NCBI GenBank assembly: GCA_964457365.1
Contig: CAYWFP010000069.1
Coordinates: forward strand, 1 to 21,532
Reading direction: 5' to 3'
DNA from: CAYWFP01 sp964457365
GTDB lineage: Bacteria; Planctomycetota; SZUA-567
DNA length: 21,532 nt
Shown in pieces: positions 20,775 through 21,532 of this stretch; the stretch's first letter is position 1, and each line of letters opens with the position of its first letter. Below the pieces are notes generated by a model that worked only from the letters and a program-made list of their open reading frames with translations, searched no databases and had not been told where the DNA came from. The position numbers and the translations under genes were made by a program.

Positions 20775-21532
20775 ATGCAGACGCGGATCCGCCCCGAGGA
20801 AATCAGTTCGCTCATCAAGCGCGAGATCTCGTCCTTCGGGCGGGAGATGGACCACGCCGAGGTCGGCGAGGTGCTCCAGATCGGCGACGGCATCGCCCGC
20901 GTCCACGGCCTCGACGGTTGCAAGGCCGGCGAGCTGCTGGAGTTCCCCGGCGGCGTCATGGGCCTGGCCCTCAACCTCGACGAGGACAACGTCGGCGTGG
21001 TGCTCCTGGGCTCGGACATCGGCATCCGCGAGGGCGATACCGTCAAGCGCACCAACACCATCAGTTCCGTCCCCGTCAGCTACAACCTGCTCGGGCGCGT
21101 CGTCGACGCCCTGGGCGACCCGGTCGACGGCCTGGGCGATATCGAGGCCGACGAGCGCCTCCTGATCGAGCGCATCGCGCCGGGCATCGTCCAGCGCCAG
21201 CCGGTCGAGGAGCCGCTGCAGACGGGCATCAAGGTCATCGACTCGATGACCCCGATCGGGCGCGGCCAGCGCGAACTGATTATCGGCGACCGCCAGACCG
21301 GCAAGACCGCCCTCGCCTTGGACACCATCCTCAACCAGAACCGCGGCTGGGACGGCAACCCGGAGAACCTCGATGTCATCTGCATCTACGTCGCCATCGG
21401 CCAGAAGCGCGCCACCGTCGCGCGCCTGATCGAAGTGCTGAAGAAGGAGAAGGCCCTCGGCTACACCATCATCGTCGCCGCCACCGCCTCCGACCCGGCC
21501 TCGCAGCAGTACCTCGCGCCCTACGCCGGCTG
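20775..21532 (+). CDS. atpA: ATP synthase subunit alpha (partial, cut by window edge)
   Basis: The first 252 codons of the non-catalytic F1 head subunit. The beta-barrel domain (about 25-95) is followed by the nucleotide-binding domain with the Walker A GDRQTGKTA and the QKRATVARL and PASQQYLAPYAG segments. Compared with Escherichia coli alpha there is an insert of about 8 residues (NRGWDGNPENLD) between the ILNQ strand and ICIYVAIGQK. AGGAAGGAG is 4-5 bases before the ATG. The frame is open to the end of the window. Genes for gamma, beta and epsilon are expected beyond it. Confidence 0.96.
   Translation, partial: MQTRIRPEEISSLIKREISSFGREMDHAEVGEVLQIGDGIARVHGLDGCKAGELLEFPGGVMGLALNLDEDNVGVVLLGSDIGIREGDTVKRTNTISSVPVSYNLLGRVVDALGDPVDGLGDIEADERLLIERIAPGIVQRQPVEEPLQTGIKVIDSMTPIGRGQRELIIGDRQTGKTALALDTILNQNRGWDGNPENLDVICIYVAIGQKRATVARLIEVLKKEKALGYTIIVAATASDPASQQYLAPYAG

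Noticed and set aside
15709..21532. Interpreting the ATP synthase as an N-ATPase (second Na+ ATPase)
   Set aside because: N-ATPase operons usually begin with beta and epsilon and lack delta; here delta is present and the order is Z-I-a-c-c-b-b'-delta-alpha, as in F-type operons.
1..21532. CRISPR arrays, tRNA or rRNA genes
   Set aside because: No regularly spaced repeats and no cloverleaf or rRNA-like sequence were noticed on either strand.

Overview
The window is a compact, GC-rich bacterial stretch, with genes on both strands, small gaps, and many overlapping start and stop codons. The Na+-type ATP synthase rotor motif, a sulfatase, and the DUF4912-GH57 plus GH13 alpha-glucan pair would fit an anaerobic member of the PVC group (for example Kiritimatiellota). 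That assignment is only a guess: no rRNA or other marker gene is present.

Layout, left to right. Positions 1-~403 hold the 5' part of a group II intron on the minus strand, with the first 14 codons of its LtrA-type reverse transcriptase. It lies directly upstream of a type I sulfatase (419-1837, +). A minus-strand operon follows: cysS, then a small membrane protein, then trpC (4345 to 1834). Divergent from cysS is a plus-strand run: a possibly leaderless arfB, a SAM methyltransferase, a cold-shock protein, an RNA polymerase omega-like subunit with a terminator, and a metallophosphoesterase. Right after the phosphoesterase is a short frameshifted remnant of cbiM. Next come minus-strand genes: a receiver-histidine kinase hybrid, a DUF4912-GH57 glucan branching-type enzyme, a GH13 amylase-like enzyme and riboflavin synthase. 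After these, on the plus strand, are aspartate kinase and a second metallophosphatase.

The last 6 kb (15709 to the end) is an F1Fo ATP synthase operon in the order atpZ, atpI, a, c-triple, c, b, b', delta, alpha (cut off at the window edge). It departs from the textbook operon in four ways. (1) Before the normal c subunit there is a three-hairpin c-like protein in which all three ion-binding carboxylates are replaced (Ser, Gln, Gln). (2) The normal c subunit carries the two-carboxylate Na+ motif (Glu35, Glu68-Ser69-Thr70). (3) Subunit a has a ~45-residue acidic insert resembling Ca2+-binding loops. (4) Both b-type subunits have an extra N-terminal membrane helix and a 100-145-residue domain, predicted to lie outside the membrane on the periplasmic side, before the usual helix and coiled coil. 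Together these suggest a Na+-coupled ATP synthase with a modified rotor and a periplasmic superstructure. This is the part of the window most likely to be undescribed. The subunit identities are read directly from the sequence; the assembled architecture is inference.
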